Shown in pieces: positions 26,652 through 35,586 of a stretch of 53,084 nt of DNA. Origin of the DNA: an uncultured Clostridia bacterium (lineage in GTDB: Bacteria; Bacillota; Clostridia; Oscillospirales; Acutalibacteraceae); assembly GCA_946183365.1 (NCBI GenBank), contig CAMHAH010000020.1, positions 1 through 53,084 of the forward strand, read 5' to 3'. A program made the position numbers and the translations under genes. Position 1 is the stretch's first letter; every line of letters begins with the position of its first letter. The notes under the pieces were generated by a model. That model made no database searches. It was not told the origin of the DNA and worked only from the letters and a program-made list of their open reading frames with translations.

Positions 26652-29600
26652 TCATTTAAAATACTTTACAGCGGCCTCGAACATCTTTATATCATAATCG
26701 CCGGGGACATTCTTATACAGTCCGTAACCTCTGCGCTCAGAGTGACCCATCTTGCCGAATACTCTGCCGTCGGGCGAGGTTATGCCCTCTATCGCGTAGG
26801 CTGAGTTGTTAGGGTTGAAGTGAACGTCTGTAGAAGCGTTGCCCTGCAGATCTACATACTGGGTAGCTATCTGACCGTTCTCGGCGAGCTTTTTGATAAG
26901 CTCCTCACTCGCGTAGAAGCGGCCCTCGCCGTGAGAGATCGGTACGCTGTAAATATCGCCGACCTCGGTAAGGCTCAGCCAAGGGCTCTTGTTTGAAGCT
27001 ACGCGCGTACGCACGATGCGGCTCTGGTGGCGAGAGATGGTATTATATGTCAGGGTCGGGCAGCTCTCATCTGTATCGATTATTTTGCCGTAGGGCACCA
27101 GACCGAGCTTGATAAGCGCCTGGAAGCCGTTGCAGATACCGCACATCAGACCGTCACGGTTTTCGAGCAGCTCTGTTACTCCCTCTTTGACAGCGGCGTT
27201 GCGGAAGAACGCCGTGATGAACTTAGCCGAGCCGTCGGGCTCGTCGCCGCCCGAGAAGCCGCCGGGGATGAATACCATCTGAGCGTCCTTAAGCTCGCGC
27301 GCGAACCTCTCTACGCTCTCCTGTATACCGGAGGCGCTGAGGTTGTTTATCACGATTATCTCAGGCTCAGCTCCCGCGTCGGCCATAGCCTTGGCTGAAT
27401 CATATTCGCAGTTTGTACCGGGGAACGCCGGAATCAGCACCTTAGGCTCAGCGACCTTGATCGCGGGCGAGATACGGCTCTCAGCCTTATATGAGAAGTT
27501 CTCTACAGGCGCCTTGGTATCGGGGATATTGCAGGAGTAAACGCCCTCGAGCTTATCCTCATATACCTTTAATATATCGTCAGCGGCAACGCTCTCGCCG
27601 CCGCAGGCGAATTTGCCGTCATCGGTGATCTCACCTATATATATACCGTCAAGCTCAGCGTCGGTCTCGACCATGATACTGCCGTAGCTGTAGCCGAAGA
27701 GCTTATCTATAGTCATATCAGAGCTGAACTCAAAGCCGAAGCCGTTGCCGAACGCCGACTTCATCACAGCCTCGGCTATACCGCCGACCGTGGGAGTATA
27801 CGCCGCGTATACCCTGCCCTCACGCATTAACTGTGTGACCTTGCCGTATATCGCGATCAGGCTCTCGGTCTCGGGCAGGTCATCGCCGTCATACTCGGGG
27901 CTGAACATATATACCTTGTGACCCGCCGACTTGAACTCGGGAGAAACTATATTGTCGACCTTATCGGTCGTAACGGCAAAAGATACTAAGGTAGGCGGAA
28001 CATCGAGCTGTTCAAAGCTGCCGCTCATACTGTCCTTGCCGCCGATAGAGCCGATGCCCAGCTCCATTTGAGCCTTGAAAGCGCCCAACAGAGCCGCTAA
28101 GGGCTTGCCCCAGCGCTTGCCGTCTGTACCGGGCTTCTCAAAATACTCCTGGAAGGTCAGGTAAACATCCTCGAACGAAGCGCCTGAGGCGATCAGCTTT
28201 GTAACGCTCTCTACCACCGCCAGATAAGCGCCGTGGTAGGGGCTCTTCTCAGCTATCATGGGGTTGTAGCCCCACGCCATCAGAGATACGGTATCGGTGT
28301 GCTTCTTCTCGACAGATACCTTCTGCACCATAGCCTGGATAGGCGTGAGCTGGTTCTTGCCGCCGAAGGGCATCAACACCGTGCCCGCGCCGATAGTAGA
28401 GTCGAAGCGCTCTGACAGACCGCGCTTTGAGCATATATTGAGGTCAGAGGCGATAGCCTTCATATTCTCGGCAAAGCCGCCGCTGACGTTCTTTTCGTAG
28501 CTTTCGGGAGCGGCGGGAGTGATATCGATATGCTTCTCAGCGCCGTTGGAGTTGAGAAACTCACGGCTGATATCTACTATCTTGCTGCCGTTCCATGTCA
28601 TTGTAAGTCTGGGCTCAGCCTTGACGACCGCTACGGGGCAGGCGTTGAGGTTCTCAGCCTTTGCCAGAGCCATGAAGCCCTCGACGTCCTCAGGGGCGAC
28701 GACGACAGCCATACGCTCCTGTGACTCTGAGATAGCGAGCTCAGTGCCGTCCAGACCCTCATACTTCTTGGGCACGGCGTTGAGGTCAATATCAAGACCG
28801 TCGGCGAGCTCGCCTATAGCGACAGAGACACCGCCCGCGCCGAAGTCGTTACAGCGCTTTATCATGCGTGTAGCGTTGCCGTTGCGGAACAGCCTCTGCA
28901 GCTTGCGCTCCTCGGGAGCGTTACCCTTCTGTACCTCAGCGCCGCAGGTCTCGACCGAATGGGCGTTGTGAGCCTTTGAAGAGCCTGTCGCGCCGCCGAT
29001 ACCGTCTCTGCCTGTAGCTCCGCCGAGCAGGATGACTATATCTCCGGGAGCGGGCACCTCGCGCCTTACGTTCTCAGCGGGAGCAGCCGCGATGACCGCG
29101 CCGATCTCCATACGCTTAGCGGCATATCCGGGGTGATACAGCTCGTCGACTATACCCGTCGCGAGACCGATCTGGTTGCCGTAGGAGCTGTAGCCCGCCG
29201 CCGCCGTGGTGACTATCTTGCGCTGGGGCAGCTTGCCCTCGATGGTCTCCGATACGGGAACGGTAGGATCAGCCGCGCCGGTCACGCGCATAGCGCCGTA
29301 AACATAAGCTCTGCCTGAGAGCGGATCGCGGATAGCGCCGCCGATACAGGTCGCCGCGCCGCCGAAGGGCTCGATCTCAGTGGGATGGTTATGGGTCTCG
29401 TTCTTAAAGAGCAAGAGCCACGGTTCTCTTACGCCGTCTACCTCAACGTCCATCTTTACGGTGCAGGCGTTGATCTCCTCGCTCTCGTCGAGCTTATCGA
29501 GCTTGCCGTCCTTTTTAAGCTGACGGACGGCGATAGTCGCAAGATCCATCAGGCAGATAGGCTTTGTCCTGCCTAAGCTCTTTCTTACATTTATATATTC

Positions 29601-30338
29601 GTCATACGCGCTCTGTAAAAGCCCGTCCTCAAACTTGACGCTGTCGATAGTCGTGAGGAAGGTTGTATGACGGCAGTGATCCGACCAATAGGTGTCTATC
29701 ATACGTATCTCGGTGATAGTGGGATCGCGGTGCTCGCTCTTGAAATACTGCTGACAAAAAGCGATATCGTCAGCGTCCATAGCGAGGCCGTACTCGTCTA
29801 CAAAGCTCTCAAGACCCTCTCTGTCGAGCTCGTTGAATCCGTCGAGCGTCTTGACCGCAGTCGGGATATCATACTTCACCGCTAAGGTCTCGGGCTTATC
29901 GAGAGCCGCCTCGCGAGCCTCAACGGGGTTGATGACGTATTTCTTGATCTCGGCGATCTCGCTCTCGCTGAGCTCTCCGTACAGGACATAGACCTTAGCC
30001 GAGCGGATAAGGGGTCTCTCGCCCTGAGAAATGATCTGGATGCACTGGGCGGCTGAATCGGCTCTCTGGTCGAACTGACCGGGCAGATACTCTACCGCGA
30101 ACACATACGCGCCCTCTGTATCGATATCCTCGCTCGCGATATCCAGCTGAGGCTCCGAGAACACAGCGCCGACAGCATAGTCAAACAGCTCCTTGGAGAT
30201 ATCCTCAGCGTCGTAGCGGTTTATTACGCGCACATTCTCAAGAGCTTTTATCGAGAGAAGGTCGTTGATCTCAGTCAGCAGCGCCTTAGCCTCGTTCTGC
30301 AGACCCTCGCGTTTTTCTACATATACTCTATATACCAT
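26652..30338 (-). CDS. purL: Phosphoribosylformylglycinamidine synthase, single-chain clostridial type
   Basis: 1228 aa from ATG 30338 (MVYRVYVEKREGLQNEAKAL) with GGAGGA 5 nt upstream; the longer frame starts inside the binding-site region. Converts FGAR, ATP and glutamine to FGAM. Order: PurS-like N-domain, linker, two AIRS-type halves (FKNETHNHPTEIEPFGGAAT; IGGKDSMSGSF), then a class I glutaminase domain at the C-terminus with the nucleophile in MCGICNGFQALIKLG and the His/Glu region SHGEGRFYA. Length fits the roughly 1230-residue clade of Clostridia. Last gene of the nucleotide cluster. Confidence 0.96.
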   Translation of the reverse strand: MVYRVYVEKREGLQNEAKALLTEINDLLSIKALENVRVINRYDAEDISKELFDYAVGAVFSEPQLDIASEDIDTEGAYVFAVEYLPGQFDQRADSAAQCIQIISQGERPLIRSAKVYVLYGELSESEIAEIKKYVINPVEAREAALDKPETLAVKYDIPTAVKTLDGFNELDREGLESFVDEYGLAMDADDIAFCQQYFKSEHRDPTITEIRMIDTYWSDHCRHTTFLTTIDSVKFEDGLLQSAYDEYINVRKSLGRTKPICLMDLATIAVRQLKKDGKLDKLDESEEINACTVKMDVEVDGVREPWLLLFKNETHNHPTEIEPFGGAATCIGGAIRDPLSGRAYVYGAMRVTGAADPTVPVSETIEGKLPQRKIVTTAAAGYSSYGNQIGLATGIVDELYHPGYAAKRMEIGAVIAAAPAENVRREVPAPGDIVILLGGATGRDGIGGATGSSKAHNAHSVETCGAEVQKGNAPEERKLQRLFRNGNATRMIKRCNDFGAGGVSVAIGELADGLDIDLNAVPKKYEGLDGTELAISESQERMAVVVAPEDVEGFMALAKAENLNACPVAVVKAEPRLTMTWNGSKIVDISREFLNSNGAEKHIDITPAAPESYEKNVSGGFAENMKAIASDLNICSKRGLSERFDSTIGAGTVLMPFGGKNQLTPIQAMVQKVSVEKKHTDTVSLMAWGYNPMIAEKSPYHGAYLAVVESVTKLIASGASFEDVYLTFQEYFEKPGTDGKRWGKPLAALLGAFKAQMELGIGSIGGKDSMSGSFEQLDVPPTLVSFAVTTDKVDNIVSPEFKSAGHKVYMFSPEYDGDDLPETESLIAIYGKVTQLMREGRVYAAYTPTVGGIAEAVMKSAFGNGFGFEFSSDMTIDKLFGYSYGSIMVETDAELDGIYIGEITDDGKFACGGESVAADDILKVYEDKLEGVYSCNIPDTKAPVENFSYKAESRISPAIKVAEPKVLIPAFPGTNCEYDSAKAMADAGAEPEIIVINNLSASGIQESVERFARELKDAQMVFIPGGFSGGDEPDGSAKFITAFFRNAAVKEGVTELLENRDGLMCGICNGFQALIKLGLVPYGKIIDTDESCPTLTYNTISRHQSRIVRTRVASNKSPWLSLTEVGDIYSVPISHGEGRFYASEELIKKLAENGQIATQYVDLQGNASTDVHFNPNNSAYAIEGITSPDGRVFGKMGHSERRGYGLYKNVPGDYDIKMFEAAVKYFK

Positions 30339-30362
30339 GTTTATCCTCCGTGGGAAAGTCAT

Positions 30363-30470
30363 AAGCAGTCACCCATAAAAGGCGATACATTAACTGTAGG
30401 GGAGGGGCTTGCTCCTCCCGCGCCGCACAGCGGCATTCAGAGAAGTCGTGTGAAACTTCTCAGGTCTTGA
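30363..30470. repeat. Hairpin cluster in the purL-purD gap, including repeat copy 2
   Basis: 30395-30425 is the second copy of the 31-bp repeat also found inverted at 24933-24963 (28/31 identical). It is followed by GCCGC-ACA-GCGGC (30422-30434) and GAGAAGT...ACTTCTC (about 30439-30460). Three hairpins in about 70 bp between two operon genes. Confidence 0.7.
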
Positions 30471-31736
30471 TTATTCCGACGCCTTGAGCGCTCTTGCGCC
30501 TATATCGTGACGGTAGAACGCGTTGTCAAAATGAATTCTCTCAACCATATCATATGAGCCGTCGATAGCTTCTTTCAGCGTATCGGCTATCGCGGTGACG
30601 CCGAGCACTCTGCCGCCCGAGGTAACGAGCCTGCCGTCCTTCAAGGCGGCTCCCGCTACGAACACACAGTCCGCGATATCATCGGGGATAGTGATCTCAT
30701 AGCCCTTTTCATATGATACGGGATAACCCTCGCTCGCCATGATGACGCAGGCGGCGTGCTTATCGCTGAACTCAACCTTGATATCGGACAATGTACCGTC
30801 GGTCACAGCCTGCATGACCGTGAACAGATCCGTTCTGAGCAGGGGCAGAACCACCTGTGTCTCGGGATCTCCGAAGCGGCAGTTATATTCGATCACCTTA
30901 GGCCCGTTCTTTGTTATCATCAGGCCGAAGTACAGACAGCCCTTGAAGGTACGGCCCTCGGCGTTCATAGCGTTTATGGTGGGGATGAATATCTTATCCA
31001 TACACTCCCTCGCTACAGCCTCGGTATAATAAGGGTTGGGAGCGACAGTGCCCATACCGCCTGTGTTAAGGCCTGTATCGTTATCGCCCGCGCGCTTGTG
31101 ATCCATTGACGAGATCATCGGCACAACGGTCTTGCCGTCGGTAAAGCTCAGCACGCTTACCTCGGGTCCTTCAAGGAACTCCTCGATAACTATGCTGTTG
31201 CCGCTCTTGCCGAACTTCTTATCCTTCATTATGGATATTACCGCGTCCTCGGCTTCTTCACGGGTCATGGCGATGATAACGCCCTTACCCAGAGCCAGAC
31301 CGTCAGCCTTTATTACGGTAGGTATCGGAGCGGTCTTTATATACTCGAGAGCCCTATCGGCGTCATCGAACACCTCATAAGCCGCGGTGGGGATACCGTA
31401 CTTCTTCATCAGGTTCTTTGAAAAGGCCTTGCTGCCCTCGATGATCGCGGCGTTCGCTCTCGGTCCGAAGCAGAGTATGCCCTTTTCCTCAAGAGCGTCA
31501 ACACAGCCAAGCACCAGCGGATCGTCGGGAGCTACCACAGCGTAATCGATCGAATTCTCAACGGCGAATTTTACTATGCCGTCGATATCGGTAGCGCCTA
31601 TCGCCATACACTCGGCGTCAGCGGCTATACCGCCGTTGCCGGGCAGAGCGTATATCTTCTCAATAGTTTTATTCTCTTTAAGCTTCTTGATTATGGCGTG
31701 CTCGCGTCCGCCGCCGCCAACGACAAGTATTTTCAT
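30471..31736 (-). CDS. purD: Phosphoribosylamine-glycine ligase (GAR synthetase)
   Basis: 421 aa, ATP-grasp enzyme making GAR. MKILVVGGGGREHAIIKKLK at the start, KADGLALGKGVIIAMTREEA in the ATP-grasp domain, and NCRFGDPETQVVLPLL with metal-binding residues. Intact. AAAGGAG precedes the ATG. Confidence 0.97.
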   Translation of the reverse strand: MKILVVGGGGREHAIIKKLKENKTIEKIYALPGNGGIAADAECMAIGATDIDGIVKFAVENSIDYAVVAPDDPLVLGCVDALEEKGILCFGPRANAAIIEGSKAFSKNLMKKYGIPTAAYEVFDDADRALEYIKTAPIPTVIKADGLALGKGVIIAMTREEAEDAVISIMKDKKFGKSGNSIVIEEFLEGPEVSVLSFTDGKTVVPMISSMDHKRAGDNDTGLNTGGMGTVAPNPYYTEAVARECMDKIFIPTINAMNAEGRTFKGCLYFGLMITKNGPKVIEYNCRFGDPETQVVLPLLRTDLFTVMQAVTDGTLSDIKVEFSDKHAACVIMASEGYPVSYEKGYEITIPDDIADCVFVAGAALKDGRLVTSGGRVLGVTAIADTLKEAIDGSYDMVERIHFDNAFYRHDIGARALKASE

Positions 31737-31763
31737 AGCTTACTCTCCTTTGCAGTGTAGCCC

Positions 31764-31812
31764 AAAGCCCCCCTTTCCTAAGGGAGGTGTCGCAAAGCGA
31801 CGGAGGGTTTTG
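31764..31812. repeat. Interspersed palindromic repeat in the purD-purH gap
   Basis: Begins AAAGCCCCCCTTTCCTAAGG, continues GAGGTGTCGCAAAGCGACGG and ends in AGGGTTTTG. The CCCTTT/AAGGG and GTCGC/GCGAC arms form hairpins. The same architecture recurs at 43685-43769. Confidence 0.7.
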
Positions 31813-31853
31813 TGATAATAAAGGTTTTTTACCTTATGGAAGGAGACTTCTTA

Positions 31854-33038
31854 TCAGTGGTGGAACAGTCTCATGCCCGTGAACGCCATAGCCATGCCGT
31901 AGCGGTCACAGCAGTCGATAACAGCGTCGTCGCGGATAGAGCCGCCGGGCTCAGCGATGTATTTTACGCCGCTCTTATAAGCGCGCTCGATGTTATCTGA
32001 AAACGGGAAGAAAGCGTCCGAACCCAGAGCGACATTGTCGATGGTGTCGAGATATGCCCTCTGCTCCTCGTCGGTGAAGGGAGCGGGCTGCTCGGTGAAG
32101 TACTTCTGCCAGTTGCCGTCGGCTGTAACGTCCTCTTCGTTGCGGTTGATGTAGCCGTCGATGACGTTATCGCGGTCGGGTCTGCGGATATCCTCTCTGA
32201 ACGGCAGGTTGAGAACCTTGTCACTCTGTCTGAGGAACCATGTATCAGCCTTTGAACCCGCTAGACGGGTGCAGTGGATACGGCTCTGCTGACCCGCGCC
32301 TACGCCGATAGCCTGGCCGTCGACCGCGTAGCATACGGAGTTTGACTGGGTGTACTTAAGGGTGATGAGAGAGATGATAAGGTCGCGGACAGCGCTCTCG
32401 GGGAGCTCCTTGTTCTTTGTCACGATATTTGTGAGCAGTTCCTTGTTGATCTCGAAGTTATTTCTGCCCTGCTCAAAGGTGATACCGAACACCTGCTTGT
32501 GCTCAATGGGGTCGGGAACATAATCGGGATCTATCTTAACTATATTATAGTTGCCGTTTCTCTTTGATTTGAGTATTTCGAGAGCCTCAGGCTCATAACC
32601 GGGAGCGATGATACCGTCAGAAACCTCACGCTTTATCATAAGAGCCGTCGTAACGTCACATACGTCAGACAGAGCTACCCAGTCGCCGAAGGAGCACATA
32701 CGGTCGGTACCGCGGGCGCGGGCATAAGCGCAGGCTAAGGGGCTGTCGTCGAGACCCTCGATATCGTCTACGAAGCAGGCTTTCTTCAGCTTATCGCTGA
32801 GCGGTACACCTACAGCAGCGGATGTGGGGCTGACGTGCTTGAACGAGGTGACAGCGGGCAGTCCGAGAGCCTCTTTGAGCTCCTTGACGAGCTGCCATGA
32901 GTTGAAAGCGTCGAGGAAGTTTATATAACCGGGTCTGCCTGAGAGTATCTCGATAGGCAGGTCGGAGCCGTCATGCATAAAGATCTTTGCGGGTTTCTGA
33001 TTGGGGTTACAGCCGTATTTTAACTCAAATTCTTTCAT
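31854..33038 (-). CDS. purH: Stand-alone AICAR transformylase (C-terminal half of PurH)
   Basis: 394 aa, about the size of the transformylase domain only; the N-terminal IMP cyclohydrolase (MGS-fold) domain of bifunctional PurH is absent. It has LKYGCNPNQKPAKIF near the start, SFKHVSPTSAAVGVPLSD with the catalytic Lys-His, and QQSRIHCTRLAGSKADTW further on. Uses 10-formyl-THF to make FAICAR. The next enzyme, IMP cyclohydrolase, is encoded by the PurO-family gene 35 bp upstream, so the two genes together replace PurH. Confidence 0.95.
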   Translation of the reverse strand: MKEFELKYGCNPNQKPAKIFMHDGSDLPIEILSGRPGYINFLDAFNSWQLVKELKEALGLPAVTSFKHVSPTSAAVGVPLSDKLKKACFVDDIEGLDDSPLACAYARARGTDRMCSFGDWVALSDVCDVTTALMIKREVSDGIIAPGYEPEALEILKSKRNGNYNIVKIDPDYVPDPIEHKQVFGITFEQGRNNFEINKELLTNIVTKNKELPESAVRDLIISLITLKYTQSNSVCYAVDGQAIGVGAGQQSRIHCTRLAGSKADTWFLRQSDKVLNLPFREDIRRPDRDNVIDGYINRNEEDVTADGNWQKYFTEQPAPFTDEEQRAYLDTIDNVALGSDAFFPFSDNIERAYKSGVKYIAEPGGSIRDDAVIDCCDRYGMAMAFTGMRLFHH

Positions 33039-33073
33039 TATTCTTTCTCCTTTTCTATAATAAGCGGAGTGTT

Positions 33074-33793
33074 TTAAGCGTTCTTGTTTATCAGTCTGTT
33101 GTCCTCGTCGCCTGTCTCGAGGTCAATATAGCGGACATACAGAGAGATCTTGTTGTTCTCGTCGAGAGCGTTCCACAGCTTGTCGGTAAACTCGTCGATA
33201 TCGTCGGGGATAGCTACGCGCTCAGGCTCGCCCTGGAATGTGGGTATCGGGTTGCCGTCGCAAACATAGGTGTGGATGAAGTGACCTAAACCCGCCTTTG
33301 ACGGATAATCAAAGCCGTAGCGCGCGCAGGCGCTGCCCTCGGGGTCAACGGACTTCAATATGCTCATGCTGTAGCAGAAGTCGCCGTCCTCAAAGGTCAG
33401 CATACCGCTGATACGGGGTGTGAGATTGGGAGCGTCGGGCTCGAACTCACGCGCCGCGAGCGCTCTGTTGAAGCTCAGACCCTTTTCAAGGCCCTCATAG
33501 ACGGTATCGGTCTGGTCGCCGTTTGTGACGATGAGGTTGTTTTCATACTCGCGGATAGCCGCGTAGATGATGAGCGAGGGATCCTCTACCTTAGAAGCGT
33601 CGAAGGGCTCGGTGTAGACCGCGCCGTCGCGCTCGGTGAATATTCTGTTGCGTGAATTGGCGCTGCGGCCCATGATGAAGTAGGCTGTCGCCGCCTTTTT
33701 GCCGTCGGCAGTCTTGCCGATCACTATACCTCTGCCGGGATAGGTGTTGCCCTCGAGCAGCTCGGCGATATCATTGATCTTATAGATTTCCAT
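33074..33793 (-). CDS. purO: IMP cyclohydrolase, archaeal-type PurO family
   Basis: 239 aa from ATG 33793, which has AAGGGG 7 nt upstream; an ATG two codons earlier is too close to that site. Matches the PurO / IMP_cyclohyd family (PF07826 as I know it) with GNTYPGRGIVIGKTADGKKA, YFIMGRSANSRNRIF and GLEKGLSFNRALAAREFEPD. It closes the ring of FAICAR to give IMP, the last step of the purine pathway. Most bacteria use the N-terminal half of PurH instead. Position between purN and the stand-alone AICAR transformylase strongly supports the role. Confidence 0.9.
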   Translation of the reverse strand: MEIYKINDIAELLEGNTYPGRGIVIGKTADGKKAATAYFIMGRSANSRNRIFTERDGAVYTEPFDASKVEDPSLIIYAAIREYENNLIVTNGDQTDTVYEGLEKGLSFNRALAAREFEPDAPNLTPRISGMLTFEDGDFCYSMSILKSVDPEGSACARYGFDYPSKAGLGHFIHTYVCDGNPIPTFQGEPERVAIPDDIDEFTDKLWNALDENNKISLYVRYIDLETGDEDNRLINKNA

Positions 33794-33870
33794 ATACATT
33801 CCCCTTTATATAATTGTATCGGCACTCAGAGCGCCGCTGAGAGAGCGGGTATGCGCTTTGCCCTCCCCTA

Positions 33871-34479
33871 TTACTTTTCATTTATGAGCTCAGCCGATAT
33901 CTTCTCGACCGACTGAGGCAGGATGATCCATTCAGCCTGCTCCATAACGCGTTTCTGGAGCACCTCGGGAGTATCTCCGTCCATGACTTCGACAGCCTTC
34001 TGAGCGATTATCTCGCCGCCGTCGGGTATCTCGTTGACGAAGTGTACCGTAGCTCCCGTGACCTTGACGCCCTTTTTCAGCGCCGCCTCATGCACTTTGA
34101 GCCCGTAATAGCCCTGACCGCAGAAGGACGGTATCAAAGACGGATGGATATTTATGATACGGTGATCATAACGCGAGGTAAAGCTCTCAGAGAGTATCGA
34201 CATAAAGCCCGCGAGGACGATGAGGTCGATACCGTTCTCTTCAAGAGCCGCGATGACGGCACTCTCAAAAGCCTCCTGCGTTTTCAACTCTTTTTTAGAG
34301 ATACAGACCGCCTTTATACCGGCGTTCTCAGCTCGCGTGAGGGCGTAGGCTCCCGAGTTGTTCGATATGACCAGAGCCACCTCGCCGCTCTTTATAACGC
34401 CGCTGTTCTGAGCGTCTATGATCGCCTGAAGATTAGTGCCGCCGCCAGATACGAGCACGGCGATCTTTGCCTTTAACAT
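33871..34479 (-). CDS. purN: Phosphoribosylglycinamide formyltransferase (GART)
   Basis: 202 aa. Formyl-THF-dependent GAR transformylase. [20 protein letters not shown] binds the substrate phosphate; the catalytic Asn-His-Asp set lies in [28 protein letters not shown]. The ATG overlaps the purM stop by 7 nt. Confidence 0.97.
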   Translation of the reverse strand: MLKAKIAVLVSGGGTNLQAIIDAQNSGVIKSGEVALVISNNSGAYALTRAENAGIKAVCISKKELKTQEAFESAVIAALEENGIDLIVLAGFMSILSESFTSRYDHRIINIHPSLIPSFCGQGYYGLKVHEAALKKGVKVTGATVHFVNEIPDGGEIIAQKAVEVMDGDTPEVLQKRVMEQAEWIILPQSVEKISAELINEK

Positions 34480-35522
34480 AATACGATCTTCTCCTCGCCG
34501 CCTGCCTTGACGATCTCGCCGATAAGATAAGCGTCCTCGCCCTGAGCCTTGAGTATCTCAAGAGCTCTCTGAGCCTGAGCGGCAGGTACGACTATGCTCA
34601 TGCCGACGCCCATGTTGAAGGTGTTGAACATATCGTGCTCGGATATACCGCCCCTCTCCTGTATGAGCTTGAATATAGGCAGGATACGGACGTCATCCTT
34701 GTTGATCTTCGCGCACAGACCGTCTGGGATAGAGCGCGGGATATTCTCATAGAAGCCGCCGCCGGTGATGTGCGAGATGCCCTTGACCTGTACCTCATCG
34801 AGCAGAGCCAGAACGGGCTTTACATATATCTTTGTAGGCGTGAGCAGGGTCTCGCCTATACTCTTGCCGCCCAGAGCCCCGACAGGGCTCTTGATATCGG
34901 CGTTCTCAACGTCAAACACCTTTCTCACAAGCGAGAAGCCGTTTGAATGAACGCCCGACGACGGCAGAGCGATCACGACGTCGCCCGCCTGCATGGTCTT
35001 GTTATCTATTATCTTAGCCTTATCGACCACTCCGGTGCTGTAGCCCGCGAGGTCATACTCGTCCTCGGGGTAGAAGCCCGGCATCTCAGCGGTCTCGCCG
35101 CCGATGAGAGCCGCTCCCGCCTGAACGCAGCCGTCGGCAACGCCCTTGACGATATCGGCGATACGCTCGGGCACATTTTTGCCGCAGGCGATGTAATCGA
35201 GGAATACCAGCGGCTTTGCGCCTGCACAAACGATATCGTTCACGCACATAGCCACGCAGTCGATACCGACGGTGTCGTGCTTATCCATCAGAAAAGCCAG
35301 CTTGAGCTTGGTGCCAACGCCGTCGGTGCCGCTTACCAGCACAGGCTTTGAGATACCCTCAAGATCAAGCTCAAACAGACCGCCGAAGCCGCCTACGTCT
35401 GAGCATACTCCCGCTGTAGCGGTACGGGCGACATGGCTCTTCATCAGCTCTACAGCCTTATAGCCCGCGGTGATATCTACGCCCGCCGCGGCGTAAGCGT
35501 CGGATTTTGATTTTGTATTCAT
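34473..35522 (-). CDS. purM: Phosphoribosylformylglycinamidine cyclo-ligase (AIR synthetase)
   Basis: 349 aa. [57 protein letters not shown] and [14 protein letters not shown] are the standard AIRS blocks. Starts 64 bp after the purF-like gene. Confidence 0.97.
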   Translation of the reverse strand: MNTKSKSDAYAAAGVDITAGYKAVELMKSHVARTATAGVCSDVGGFGGLFELDLEGISKPVLVSGTDGVGTKLKLAFLMDKHDTVGIDCVAMCVNDIVCAGAKPLVFLDYIACGKNVPERIADIVKGVADGCVQAGAALIGGETAEMPGFYPEDEYDLAGYSTGVVDKAKIIDNKTMQAGDVVIALPSSGVHSNGFSLVRKVFDVENADIKSPVGALGGKSIGETLLTPTKIYVKPVLALLDEVQVKGISHITGGGFYENIPRSIPDGLCAKINKDDVRILPIFKLIQERGGISEHDMFNTFNMGVGMSIVVPAAQAQRALEILKAQGEDAYLIGEIVKAGGEEKIVLC

Positions 35523-35586
35523 CTATATACTCCTTACAAAAAGTTCTGTCTTATATCAGCGAGGTTTTACAGCCGGAGGAGCGGTA

